NCBI GenBank assembly: GCA_025463905.1
Contig: JAODBJ010000147.1
Coordinates: 1 to 41,794 of the forward strand
Length of the DNA: 41,794 nucleotides
DNA from: Actinomycetes bacterium
GTDB taxonomy: Bacteria > Actinomycetota > Acidimicrobiia > IMCC26256 > PALSA-610
Direction of reading: 5' to 3'
The notes beneath the pieces are model-generated. The model saw only the letters and a list, made by a program, of their open reading frames with translations, made no database searches and was not told the origin of the DNA. Positions 32,703-41,624 of this stretch are shown piece by piece (position 1 is the first letter of the stretch; each line of letters begins with the position of its first letter). A program made the translations under genes and the position numbers.

Positions 32703-32761
32703 GGGGCGGACGATCGTACCAGCGGGTGTTGCCGGGACGCCGCTGAACCGATGAGCACACG

Positions 32762-33676
32762 ATGACCGACGACCTCATCATCTGTACCCGGAACCGCCCC
32801 CGCGACCTGGCGCGCTGTCTGGAATCTGTGCTCGGGCAGACGCACGTGCCCACCTGCACCACCATTGTCGACTCGAGCGACGGCGACGCATCGGCGCTTG
32901 TGGTCGAAGCGTTCGCGAAGCGGTGGCCCGATGGCAACCAGCTTGTGCACGTCTCGTCGGAACCGGGGCTCGTGCACCAACGGCTGGTCGGATTGCACGC
33001 GACGCAGGAACCGATCGTCCACTACATCGACGACGACACGGTGCTCGAACCCGGGTATATCGAAGGGATCCTCGCCGCGTTCGCCGACGCCGACGGCGCC
33101 GGCACCGTCGGAGGAGTGGGCGGCTACGTGACCGACCAACCCGCGCATCGCTATCGCCGCATAGACGAATGGCTGGGTCTCGACAGCCGGCGCGAAGGTG
33201 TGGTGCTGCCCTCCGGCCGCAACATCCGGATCTATACGCAACCGGCGCACGACATCGACGTCGACTGGTTGCCCGGATGCGCAATGTCGTACCGCCGGCC
33301 CGTGCTCGAAGCCGAACCGCCCGACGAAAGAGTCGGTCGCAACCGCAACGGCGAAGACGTGCAGTTGAGCTACCGCATCCGGCAACGATGGCGGCTCGTG
33401 ATTACGCCGCGAGCGCGCCTCGCGCACATCACGTCGGATGTCGAACGCCGCAGCGTCGAGAAACTCACCACCGTCGAGCTCGTAAGCCGGTGGGAGCGTG
33501 TGCACGCGGGCACCGGACGGCTCAGTGAGCGCGCGTTCTGGCTATCGGTGTTCGGTCAGCTCGCGTGGTACAGCACGAAGGCCGCGACGACGTTGTCGGC
33601 CGAACGATGGGGGATCGCGCGGGCGACGTGGCGCGGCGTCGTCGAGATTCGCGACCTGCGCCGCGAGGCTCGTTAG
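32762..33676 (+). CDS. Family 2 glycosyltransferase
   Basis: 304 residues. GT-A fold start (LIICTRNRPRDLARCLESVLGQT), DXD-like IDDDTVLEPGY near residue 93, then WLPGCAMSYRR and NGEDVQLSYRIRQRW, typical of GT2 enzymes that add sugars to polysaccharide or glycolipid acceptors. No membrane segment is obvious. ATG 32762 starts 59 nt beyond the tRNA gene on the opposite strand. Its stop overlaps the stop of the converging unknown gene by 4 nt. Confidence 0.85.
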   Translation: MTDDLIICTRNRPRDLARCLESVLGQTHVPTCTTIVDSSDGDASALVVEAFAKRWPDGNQLVHVSSEPGLVHQRLVGLHATQEPIVHYIDDDTVLEPGYIEGILAAFADADGAGTVGGVGGYVTDQPAHRYRRIDEWLGLDSRREGVVLPSGRNIRIYTQPAHDIDVDWLPGCAMSYRRPVLEAEPPDERVGRNRNGEDVQLSYRIRQRWRLVITPRARLAHITSDVERRSVEKLTTVELVSRWERVHAGTGRLSERAFWLSVFGQLAWYSTKAATTLSAERWGIARATWRGVVEIRDLRREAR

Positions 33677-34347
33677 ACCTCGACGGCGAGGAGATACGAG
33701 AGGCGGCGATTGACCGCGGAGAGCGTGGCGCGCGCAGTGGCGTCGATCGAACTCGCGCCCGCCGCAAGGCCGTAGTGCAATCCGGTGTCGTCGTCGACCG
33801 CGACGGCGATCAGCACGCTGGTGTCGTCGTCGCCGTTCGGTTCGAGCGGCCGCGCCCAGCGCGGCTTCGGCTCGAAGTCGGCGCCGAAGCCCGAGAGCGC
33901 CTCCACCGTCGCGTCGGCTACGCCGATGAGGCCGCGGCTGCCGGGGGCGCGCCCGATGGTTCGCCGGCCGTCGAGGATGAGGTGCACCTCGATCTCGTCG
34001 GTGTCGGGGAACGACAGGACGGCGAGGAGCCGAGGACGGCGACCGTCGACTTCGGTGCCGACACGAAGAGCGGCGTCGTCCGATCCCGGGGCCTCCGGCG
34101 GCGGCGCGGGCGCCGGAACCATGACTTCTCGGATTTCGGGTGCCCGCCAGCGCACGACTTCGACCGCTACCGGACGATCGGAGTGCCGCGCCGCAATGCG
34201 CGTAGCCGCGACCGGCAGGGGCTGATCGCCCCGCTCGGGGCCCGCATGCAGCTGGATCAAAAGCACGTCGTCGCGTTGGTCGAATCCTGCCGAATGGACC
34301 CCGGGCAGCTTGCGCAGCTCGAGCTCGAGATCGTCGAGCGTGTTCAT
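33673..34347 (-). CDS. Conserved-looking protein of unknown function, coupled to the GGDEF gene
   Basis: 224 residues, not recognised. The N-terminus (MNTLDDLELELRKLPGVHSAGFDQRDDVLLIQL) looks like a small alpha/beta ferredoxin-like module; a Pro/Ala linker (VPAPAPPPEAPG) follows; the C-terminal half (VHLILDGRRTIGRAPG ... VALAVDDDTGLHYGLAAG ... ARATLSAVNRRL) faintly recalls the LeuA-type regulatory domain. ATG overlaps the GGDEF stop (ATGA), so the two are translated together. No signal peptide or membrane helix. It might bind a nucleotide or modulate the cyclase, but this is speculation. Confidence 0.7.
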   Translation of the reverse strand: MNTLDDLELELRKLPGVHSAGFDQRDDVLLIQLHAGPERGDQPLPVAATRIAARHSDRPVAVEVVRWRAPEIREVMVPAPAPPPEAPGSDDAALRVGTEVDGRRPRLLAVLSFPDTDEIEVHLILDGRRTIGRAPGSRGLIGVADATVEALSGFGADFEPKPRWARPLEPNGDDDTSVLIAVAVDDDTGLHYGLAAGASSIDATARATLSAVNRRLSYLLAVEV

Positions 34348-35219
34348 GACCGACCGTCCTTGGCTTGGTAGAGCCTCTCGTCGGCCAGTCTCACGAGGGA
34401 GTCGAACTCGTCCGCTTCCTTCGGGCATTGTGCGACTCCGAACGAGAAGGACGGGCACTCGGTGTCGAGCCCAGGGGCGGTCCGGACGCGTTCCAGGAGC
34501 GCGGGAACCAGTTCGGGTTCGGTATTCGGAAGGATCATCGCGAATTCGTCGCCGCCGATACGCGCGGCACTGTCGCCCGAACGCAGGACCCGGCGGAACC
34601 GTTCGGCGAGGTCGCGCAGGGCGGCGTCGCCCGCGGGGTGACCGTGCTGGTCGTTGATCGCCTTCAACCCGTCGAGGTCGAGGATCACGAGCGTGAACGG
34701 CCAGCTGTACCGGTTGCTTCGGGCAATCGCCATGTCGAGCAGGCGATCGAAGCTCCGGCGGTCGTAGAGGCCGGTGAGCGGGTCGTGCCAGGCGTCGTAG
34801 CGCAACAGATCGAGGCGCAACGCCAGCACGCACAGCGAGATCACCAGTGACCGGTCGAGGCCCTGGTTCTCGATCGGCGGCTCCGTGTAGAGGCCGGGCG
34901 CGGCGGTGAGCAGCGTCTCGTCCTCCATATCGAGCGGGCGCCGCCCGGCGCGAAAGACCTGCCGCCCGAGGCCGGCTTCTTCGATGACGATGGCCGCGTC
35001 CTCGAGGCCGTACTGGGCGACCATCGCGTCGAGGGCGCGATAGATGAGCCCCAAACCGGAATCCGTGCTCGCCAAACCCTCGGCGAGCTGCGCGCTCAGG
35101 TCCCCCACTGCGATTGCCCCGTGTTCTTGCAATGCTGTTCCAGACGCGTCCGTGCGTTCGCCTGAAGCGCCCGGCAGCAGTGCTGCGAGCCCGCGCCCCA
35201 AGCCCGACTGCTGCGGCAC
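34344..35219 (-). CDS. Diguanylate cyclase (GGDEF) with ParB-like N-terminal motif
   Basis: 291 residues. C-terminal GGDEF domain with DPLTGLYDRRSFD, intact GGDEF at 222-226 and an RxxD inhibitory site five residues before it (R213-D216), so it should make c-di-GMP with product inhibition. Residues about 45-140 form a possible GAF-like sensor. Residues 5-17 (SGLGRGLAALLPG) strongly resemble the N-terminal motif by which ParB binds and stimulates ParA. GTG 35219 has a perfect AGGAGG 7 nt upstream, so the motif is truly translated. No membrane helix. Coupled to the unknown gene downstream; divergent from argS. Confidence 0.9.
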   Translation of the reverse strand: MPQQSGLGRGLAALLPGASGERTDASGTALQEHGAIAVGDLSAQLAEGLASTDSGLGLIYRALDAMVAQYGLEDAAIVIEEAGLGRQVFRAGRRPLDMEDETLLTAAPGLYTEPPIENQGLDRSLVISLCVLALRLDLLRYDAWHDPLTGLYDRRSFDRLLDMAIARSNRYSWPFTLVILDLDGLKAINDQHGHPAGDAALRDLAERFRRVLRSGDSAARIGGDEFAMILPNTEPELVPALLERVRTAPGLDTECPSFSFGVAQCPKEADEFDSLVRLADERLYQAKDGRS

Positions 35220-35282
35220 AGCCGCCCCTCCTGGTTCTGTTCCGCCTTTGACTCAGCCTGCCTTGCCGTGTTCTCAGGCTGT

Positions 35283-35370
35283 ATTGCCTTCGTGAATTGC
35301 CTTCGTGACGTCCTGCCAGGTCGTCCGTATAGCTCCGTGTAGCGCCGTGTAGCTCAGTGACGTCCTGCCA
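35283..35370. repeat. Cluster of short direct repeats between the GGDEF gene and argS
   Basis: Three repeat types in 88 bp: ATTGCCTTCGTGA twice in tandem (35283-35308); GTGACGTCCTGCCA at 35305-35318 and 35357-35370; and decamers AGCTCCGTGT, AGCGCCGTGT, AGCTCAGTGA (35331-35360). The rest of the 265-nt divergent intergenic space holds no ORF I would call. Confidence 0.75.
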
Positions 35371-35467
35371 AAGCCGTCGCTGACGTTCGCATTTCCCCCA
35401 GCCCCCAGAACATTACTTCTCCGCGCGCGCAGCGGGAAACGGACCCGGCACCCAGCGCGCGCTCAAC

Positions 35468-35473
35468 TACGAT
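35468..35473 (+). promoter_or_regulatory. Putative -10 box (TACGAT) for argS
   Basis: TACGAT (TANNNT) ends 11 nt before ATG 35485, giving an expected leader of about 5 nt. There is no Shine-Dalgarno sequence, consistent with near-leaderless translation. No clear -35. Confidence 0.33.
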
Positions 35474-35484
35474 TGTCGTTCCCG

Positions 35485-37170
35485 ATGATTCGCGACGCGC
35501 TCCAGCAGACCGTGCGCGAGGCGCTTCGTGACGCCGATCTTCCCGAGCCGGCCACGATCGTGCTCGATGTGCCGAAGCAGCGTGACCACGGCGATTTCTC
35601 CACGCCGGTAGCGCTCCAACTCGCGAAGCAGGTGGGCGCCAAGCCGCGCGATATCGCAGAGCGCATCCGCGCGGCGATCGACGCGAATGCACAGGCGTTC
35701 ATCGAGAGGGTCGAAATCGCGGGTCCGGGATTCCTGAACTTTTTTCTCGCGCCGGTCTGGTTGTCCGACACGCTGCGAGACGTGGTGCTCGCAGGCAGCG
35801 GGTTCGGACACAACGACTCGCTCGCCGGCCAGCACATCAACCTCGAGTTCGTGTCGGCGAATCCCACCGGGCCGTTGCATGCCGGCGGCGGTCGGTGGGT
35901 CGCGATGGGCGACGCGATTGCGAACCTGCTCGCGTCACAGGGCGCCGACGTACATCGCGAGTACTACCTCAACGACGCGGGCAGCCAGCTCGACATCTTC
36001 GGCGCATCGCTTTACGCGCGCTACCGCGGCGAACCGCCCCCCGACGACGGTTATCGCGGCGAGTACCTCGTCGAGATGGCGGGCCGGCTTCGTGCCGAGC
36101 TGGGCGACGACGTCACCGAGGAAGCGGCGCGTGAGTGGGGCTACCACGACATCGTCCGACAGTTGCGCGAAGACCTCGAGCGCATCGGCGTGCACTTCGA
36201 CACCTGGTTCTCCGAACGCCTGTTGCATTCGCGCGGCGACGTCGAAGATGTGCTGCGCCAGCTCGGCGAGCTCAACGTCACCTACGAGCACGACGGTGCA
36301 ACCTGGCTTCGCACCACTGATTTCGGCGATGCCCGTGACCGCGTGCTCATCCGGTCGAACGGCACCAGCACCTACCTCGCCAACGACCTCGCGTATCACC
36401 GCGACAAGTTGCGGCGCGGGTTCACGCACCTCATCGACATCTGGGGCGCCGATCACCACGGCCAGGTCAAGTCGCTGCAGTCGGGCATGCACGCACTGGG
36501 CTACGGCACTGACGACGTTCCCGAGCCGGAGGTAATCCTCGGCCAGCTCGTGCGGTTGCTGCGCGGCGGCCAGGAGGTCCGGATGTCCAAGCGCGCGGGC
36601 GACATCATCACCCTCGAAGACATCCTCGACGAAGTCGATCCCGACGTCGCGCGGATGACGTTCCTCCTGCAAGGGATCGACTCGCAGCAAACCTTCGATC
36701 TCGACGTCGTGACGGCGCAGTCGATGGAGAACCCCGTCTACTACGTGCAGTACGCGCACGCGCGGGTCGCGTCCATCGCGCGTCGTGCCGCGGAGGCGGG
36801 CATCGAGCGGCGAGCGGTCGACACCATCGACCTTTCGGTGCTGCGCCACGAACGCGAAGAAGCGCTCTTGCGTGCGCTTTCCACGTTCCCTGAGGTCGTC
36901 GCCGATTCGGCCGCAGGTCGGGCGCCGCAGAAGATGTCGACATGGGTGCGCGACTTCGCGCGTGAATTCCACGGCTTCTACCGAGACTGCCGCGTCATCT
37001 CGGACGACGACATGCTTACGCAGGCTCGGCTCTGGCTCTCCGAAGCATCTCGCATCGGCCTTGCGAACGCGTTGGCGTTGCTCGGCGTGAACGCGCCGGA
37101 TGAGATGGCGCGCCTCGACGACGACGAAGACGAAGACGAAGACGAAGACGAAACGGCACCGGCGCAATGA
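35485..37170 (+). CDS. argS: Arginyl-tRNA synthetase
   Basis: 561 residues, class I synthetase charging tRNA-Arg. HIGH-type motif ANPTGPLHAGG, KMSK-type VRMSKRAGD, N-terminal Add1 domain (MIRDALQQTVREAL ... HGDFSTPVALQLAK), ALP-type anticodon domain ending SRIGLANALALLGVNAPDEM. ATG 35485 is preferred over the track TTG 35473, which overlaps a -10-like box. After the normal family end the protein carries an extra acidic tail (LDDDEDEDEDEDETAPAQ) encoded by a hexanucleotide repeat. Stop overlaps lysA (ATGA). Confidence 0.96.
   Translation: MIRDALQQTVREALRDADLPEPATIVLDVPKQRDHGDFSTPVALQLAKQVGAKPRDIAERIRAAIDANAQAFIERVEIAGPGFLNFFLAPVWLSDTLRDVVLAGSGFGHNDSLAGQHINLEFVSANPTGPLHAGGGRWVAMGDAIANLLASQGADVHREYYLNDAGSQLDIFGASLYARYRGEPPPDDGYRGEYLVEMAGRLRAELGDDVTEEAAREWGYHDIVRQLREDLERIGVHFDTWFSERLLHSRGDVEDVLRQLGELNVTYEHDGATWLRTTDFGDARDRVLIRSNGTSTYLANDLAYHRDKLRRGFTHLIDIWGADHHGQVKSLQSGMHALGYGTDDVPEPEVILGQLVRLLRGGQEVRMSKRAGDIITLEDILDEVDPDVARMTFLLQGIDSQQTFDLDVVTAQSMENPVYYVQYAHARVASIARRAAEAGIERRAVDTIDLSVLRHEREEALLRALSTFPEVVADSAAGRAPQKMSTWVRDFAREFHGFYRDCRVISDDDMLTQARLWLSEASRIGLANALALLGVNAPDEMARLDDDEDEDEDEDETAPAQ
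37117..37152 (+). repeat. Hexanucleotide microsatellite (GACGAA) in the argS 3' end
   Basis: One GACGAC unit followed by five perfect GACGAA units, in frame, coding for alternating Asp-Glu. Being 6-nt units, gain or loss keeps the frame. Confidence 0.9.
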
Positions 37171-38480
37171 CCGCGCCGATCGACCTGTCATTGCTGCCGC
37201 GCTCCGCGCGCGTCGACGCCGCGGGACGCTTGTCGATCGCGGGCGTCGACCTCGCGGGTCTGGCCGATCTCTACGGCACGCCGCTCTATGTATACGACGA
37301 AGACGAGCTGCGTGCCCGTTGCCGCGTGTACCAGAACAACTTTCCTGGCGGTGTTGCGTATGCAAGCAAGGCGTTCTTGTGTATCGCGATGGCGAAGCTC
37401 ATCGCCGAGGAAGGGTTGTCGCTCGACGTCGCGACGGGCGGCGAGCTACACGTCGCGTTGAGCGCCGGGTTCCCGGCCGAGCGCATCGAGATGCACGGCA
37501 ACAACAAGTCGGAAGACGAGCTCAGATACGCGATCGACGCGGGCGTCGCCCGAATCGTGGTCGACTCGTTCGACGAGCTCGATCGACTGGAGCGGATCGC
37601 GGACCACGACGGGAGTGTGGTTGCCGTTCACGTGCGGGTCACGCCGGGAGTCTCGGCGGATACGCATGAGCACATCGATACCGGCGCGGAGGACTCGAAG
37701 TTCGGTTTCAACCTCGCGAGCGGCGACGCGCTTGCGGCGGCGCGGCGAGCGGCGGAGAGCGACGCGCTTCACCTCACTGGTCTTCATTGCCACATCGGTT
37801 CGCAGGTGTCGCGCCTCGACGGGTTCGAACGGGCTTTGCACAAGATGGCCGTGCTGGTTCGCGAGTTCGAAGACGCGACCGGCGCCACGATCGAGGAATG
37901 CAACGTCGGCGGTGGGTTGGGCGTGCGCTACACGTCGAACGACGACCCGCCGCCGATCGAGCAGTACGCGGCCGCGTTGCACGACGCGTTCGCGAAGGCG
38001 TTGATCGACGTCGATGCGAAGTCGAAGCCGCGTTTGATGGTCGAACCCGGCCGATCGATCGCGGCACCGGCAGGGGTCACGCTCTATCGCGTGGGCACCA
38101 TCAAGCACGTGCCGGGCATCCGTACCTATGTCGCGGTCGATGGCGGGATGAGCGACAACCTCCGTCCCGTCGCCTATGGCGCGGCGTACGAAGCGTTCGT
38201 TCCCACTCGCGCCACGGCCGATCGCCCGCTCGTCGCGACCGTTGCGGGCAAGCATTGCGAGCAGGGCGACCTCCTCGTGCGCGACGCCACGCTCCCGGCC
38301 GACATCGCGGTCGGCGACGTCCTCGCCACGCCGTGCACCGGGGCGTACGGGGCCTCGATGGCGTCGAACTACAACAAAGTGACTCGCCCGGCGATCGTGT
38401 TCGTGCACGACGGCGAGTCGCGGATCGTGGTCAGGCGCGAGACTTACGACGACCTGATCCGGCTCGACGCCACGTCCTGA
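37167..38480 (+). CDS. lysA: Diaminopimelate decarboxylase
   Basis: 437 residues, fold III PLP enzyme making lysine from meso-diaminopimelate. PLP lysine in VAYASKAFLC, GLHCHIGSQ, phosphate-site VGGGLGV, EPGRSIAAPAG, the catalytic Cys region KHCEQGDLLVRD and GAYGASMASNYN. Starts inside the argS stop (ATGA), so argS-lysA are coupled, an arrangement common in Actinobacteria. Followed by hom after 50 nt. Confidence 0.97.
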   Translation: MTAPIDLSLLPRSARVDAAGRLSIAGVDLAGLADLYGTPLYVYDEDELRARCRVYQNNFPGGVAYASKAFLCIAMAKLIAEEGLSLDVATGGELHVALSAGFPAERIEMHGNNKSEDELRYAIDAGVARIVVDSFDELDRLERIADHDGSVVAVHVRVTPGVSADTHEHIDTGAEDSKFGFNLASGDALAAARRAAESDALHLTGLHCHIGSQVSRLDGFERALHKMAVLVREFEDATGATIEECNVGGGLGVRYTSNDDPPPIEQYAAALHDAFAKALIDVDAKSKPRLMVEPGRSIAAPAGVTLYRVGTIKHVPGIRTYVAVDGGMSDNLRPVAYGAAYEAFVPTRATADRPLVATVAGKHCEQGDLLVRDATLPADIAVGDVLATPCTGAYGASMASNYNKVTRPAIVFVHDGESRIVVRRETYDDLIRLDATS

Positions 38481-38530
38481 GCCGTCCCCTAAAGCACGCG
38501 CAGCGCCCGGCGTTCGCGAGACTGGTACTG

Positions 38531-39832
38531 ATGTCTTCCCCATCCGACCATCCTGTGTATGTCGGGCTGCTCGGGTGCGGCAACGTCGGCGCGCCGCTCG
38601 TGCAGCTGCTGTCGCGCAACGCCGATCTGATCAAAGCGCGCACCGGCGTCGAGATCGAGATCCGTCGCGTCGCGGTACACAACCTGGCAAAGGAACGCGA
38701 CGTCGAACTCCCGCACTCGGTGTTCACCAACGACGCCGACTCGGTGGTGAACGACCCGTCGATCGACGTAGTCGTGGAACTCATCGGCGGCATCGAGCCG
38801 GCCCGGTCGCTGATCCTCGCCGCGCTGAAAGCGGGCAAGCCGGTGGTGACCGGCAACAAAGAACTGCTCGCAAACGTCGGCAAGGAACTGTTCGAGGCCG
38901 CCGAAGCCGCGGGCGTGGACTTGCTGTTCGAAGCATCGGTCGCGGGCGGGATCCCGTTGATCAGGCCGTTGCGCGAGTCGCTCGCCGGTGAACGCATCAC
39001 CCGCGTGATGGGCATCGTGAACGGCACCACGAACTTCATCCTCACCCGCATGTCCGAGGAAGGATCGTCGTTCGCGGAGGCGCTCGCCGAGGCGCAGGTA
39101 CTCGGGTACGCCGAACGCGACCCGACCGCCGACATCGAAGGTTTCGACGCCGCGGCGAAAGCAGCGATCATCGGTTCGATCGCATTCGGCGCGGTCGTCG
39201 TCGCGGGCGACGTGTACCGCGAAGGCATCACCGACATCACACCCGACGACATCGCGGCGGCCGCCGAACTCGGCTACGTGGTGAAGCTCCTCGCGGTGGC
39301 TGAGGAACGCTCCGGCGCGGTCGCGGTGCGCGTGCACCCGGCGATGCTGCCGGTGGAGCACCCGTTAGCCACCGTGCGTGGTTCCTACAACGCGGTGTTC
39401 ATCGAGGGCGAGGCGGTAGGACAGCTGATGTTGCTCGGTCGTGGCGCCGGCGGGCGGCCCACGGCCTCGGCGGTGCTCGGCGACCTCATTGATGCAGTGA
39501 AGAACCTCCACCCGGCGGGGCGGGGCGCAACGTTCGGCACGCTCACGCGCAAGCCGATCCAGCCGATTGATGACATCGAGTCGCAGTTCTACGTGACGCT
39601 CGACGCGCTCGACCGTCCCGGCGTGCTGGCGACGATCGCCGGCGTGTTCGGACAGCACAAGGTGTCCATCCAGTCGATGCAGCAAAAGGGTCAGGGAGAT
39701 GAGGCTCGCTTGATCTTCGTCACGCACCTCGCTCGGGAGGCCGACCTGAGGGCGACGATGCATGAGGTGCGCGACCTCGACATCGTGAAGCACGCAGGTT
39801 CGGTTCTACGGGTGGTGGGAGGCGAGGAATGA
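38531..39832 (+). CDS. hom: Homoserine dehydrogenase
   Basis: 433 residues. NAD(P) loop [13 protein letters not shown], substrate region [10 protein letters not shown], catalytic stretch [16 protein letters not shown] and [11 protein letters not shown], and a C-terminal ACT domain (about 345-433; [26 protein letters not shown]) for feedback inhibition, probably by threonine. Converts aspartate semialdehyde to homoserine. ATG 38531; the long track ORF starts in another frame within lysA. Stop overlaps thrC (ATGA). Confidence 0.97.
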   Translation: MSSPSDHPVYVGLLGCGNVGAPLVQLLSRNADLIKARTGVEIEIRRVAVHNLAKERDVELPHSVFTNDADSVVNDPSIDVVVELIGGIEPARSLILAALKAGKPVVTGNKELLANVGKELFEAAEAAGVDLLFEASVAGGIPLIRPLRESLAGERITRVMGIVNGTTNFILTRMSEEGSSFAEALAEAQVLGYAERDPTADIEGFDAAAKAAIIGSIAFGAVVVAGDVYREGITDITPDDIAAAAELGYVVKLLAVAEERSGAVAVRVHPAMLPVEHPLATVRGSYNAVFIEGEAVGQLMLLGRGAGGRPTASAVLGDLIDAVKNLHPAGRGATFGTLTRKPIQPIDDIESQFYVTLDALDRPGVLATIAGVFGQHKVSIQSMQQKGQGDEARLIFVTHLAREADLRATMHEVRDLDIVKHAGSVLRVVGGEE

Positions 39833-40899
39833 GCACGGCAACGCCGCAGCCGAAGTGGCCGGGCGTGATCGAGGCCTACCGCGCCCGCCTACCGGTCTCC
39901 GCCGGGACGCCCGTTGTCACCCTGTTCGAGGGCGGCACGCCGTTGCTCGACGCGCCGCGCCTCTCGGAACGGGTCGGCGCGCGCGTCCTGCTGAAGATCG
40001 AAGGCGCGAACCCCACTGGCTCGTTCAAAGACCGTGGGATGACAGTCGCGATATCGAAGGCCGCGGAGGAGGGCGCAAAGGTCGTGGTGTGCGCGTCCAC
40101 CGGCAACACCTCGGCCTCGGCCGCGGCCTACGCGGCGCGCGCCGGCATGCTGGCCGCGGTCGTGCTCCCCGAGGGCCACGTCGCGTTGGGCAAGCTCGCG
40201 CAGGCGCTCATTCATGGCGCGCGCGTCGTGCAGGTACGGGGCAGCTTCGACGACGCGCTCGCGCTCGTCCGCCGGCTCGGCGAGCGGGGCGAGGTCACAG
40301 TGGTGAACTCCATCAACCCCCACCGCATAGAGGGTCAGAAGACGGCTGCCTACGAGATCTGTGACGTTCTCGGCGACGCACCCGACGTCCACTGCATCCC
40401 CGTTGGCAATGCGGGGAACATCACTGCGTACTGGCGTGGGTACAAGGAATACGCAATGGATGGCCTCAGCACCAAGAAACCCCGCATGCTCGGCTGGCAG
40501 GCTGCCGGTGCCGCACCGCTCGTGTCGGGCGAGCCGGTCTTGCATCCCGAGACGATCGCCACCGCGATCCGCATCGGGAACCCGGCTTCTTGGCAGGGTG
40601 CCATCGACGCGCGCGACGAGTCGGGCGGCGCGATCGGCGCCATCTCCGACACCGACATCCTCGAGGCGTACCGATTGCTCGCGTCGCTCGAAGGCGTGTT
40701 CGTGGAGCCGGCATCGGCCGCGTCGATCGCAGGCGTGATGCGCGCCGGCGCGCAGGGTCTCGTAGAAGCGGGCGAAACCGTGGTGTGCACGGTGACGGGC
40801 CATGGCTTGAAGGATCCGAACCGCGCCATCGCGGAAGTGGAAGCGGTGCCCGCGGTCGACGCGAACATCGACGCGGTGTTGCGAGAGTTGGGTTTGTGA
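39829..40899 (+). CDS. thrC: Threonine synthase
   Basis: 356 residues, fold II PLP enzyme converting O-phosphohomoserine to threonine. PLP lysine in [32 protein letters not shown], phosphate loop [13 protein letters not shown], and [22 protein letters not shown]. Short actinobacterial/Bacillus-type form. Translationally coupled to hom. Homoserine kinase (thrB), commonly next in this cluster, is absent; a sortase gene overlaps the stop instead. Confidence 0.97.
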   Translation: MSTATPQPKWPGVIEAYRARLPVSAGTPVVTLFEGGTPLLDAPRLSERVGARVLLKIEGANPTGSFKDRGMTVAISKAAEEGAKVVVCASTGNTSASAAAYAARAGMLAAVVLPEGHVALGKLAQALIHGARVVQVRGSFDDALALVRRLGERGEVTVVNSINPHRIEGQKTAAYEICDVLGDAPDVHCIPVGNAGNITAYWRGYKEYAMDGLSTKKPRMLGWQAAGAAPLVSGEPVLHPETIATAIRIGNPASWQGAIDARDESGGAIGAISDTDILEAYRLLASLEGVFVEPASAASIAGVMRAGAQGLVEAGETVVCTVTGHGLKDPNRAIAEVEAVPAVDANIDAVLRELGL

Positions 40900-41615
40900 T
40901 CCGTCGCCTGGCCCGCAGTCGGCGGGCGCTGATGGCACTCACGCTCACGGTGCTCGTCGGCGCGTGCGCGTCGACGGCGGTCGTGATGAGTCGCGCCGAC
41001 GCGAAGAACACCGTCGACGATCCTGGGCTCGCCCGAGTCGCCGCCACGACCACCACGACGGCGACGCCTCACCCGACGCATTGGGCGACGACCACCACCA
41101 CCGAGCCGCTGCCGATGCCGTTCGCGGCGCCCGCCGATCCGTATGCGAACGTTCCGCTCGTACAGATCGGCACCGTCGAGATCCCCAAGATCGGGCTCAT
41201 CCATCCGATCTTCGAAGGCATCACTCTCACGGTGATCGACCACGGCCCGGGGCACTGGCCGGGGAGCGCGCTACCCGGCCATCGAGGGAACGCGGTCTTC
41301 CCGGGGCATCGCGTCACGCACACGCACCCGTTCCTCGATCTCGACCTGTTGGCGCCGGGCGACCAGGTGATCTTCCGCATGGCTGACGGCGTCTTCACCT
41401 ACGCGGTCACCGGAACCCAGATCGTGACGCCTACCGACATGTGGGTGACCGACCCGACCCCGCAGCCCACCATCACGCTGATCGCGTGCCACCCCAAGCA
41501 CAGCGCAGCGCAGCGGATCGTCGTAAAGGGCAAACTCGTCGCATCGGTCCCGAGTGCGGGTGTGGTGTCGGGCGCGCAAGATGCGGCCCGGCGCAGCGCA
41601 GCCGTCGGCATCTGA
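40896..41615 (+). CDS. Class E-like sortase
   Basis: 239 residues: basic N-terminus and membrane anchor ([18 protein letters not shown]), a Thr-rich stalk ([21 protein letters not shown]), then a sortase domain with [13 protein letters not shown], catalytic H138 in [13 protein letters not shown]198 in [11 protein letters not shown] and R207 in QRIVV, the class E pattern. It would cleave an LPXTG/LAXTG-like signal and attach proteins outside the cell. GTG 40896 overlaps the thrC stop by 4 nt. No sortase substrate is visible in the window. Confidence 0.87.
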   Translation: MIRRLARSRRALMALTLTVLVGACASTAVVMSRADAKNTVDDPGLARVAATTTTTATPHPTHWATTTTTEPLPMPFAAPADPYANVPLVQIGTVEIPKIGLIHPIFEGITLTVIDHGPGHWPGSALPGHRGNAVFPGHRVTHTHPFLDLDLLAPGDQVIFRMADGVFTYAVTGTQIVTPTDMWVTDPTPQPTITLIACHPKHSAAQRIVVKGKLVASVPSAGVVSGAQDAARRSAAVGI

Positions 41616-41624
41616 GGAGCGGCC

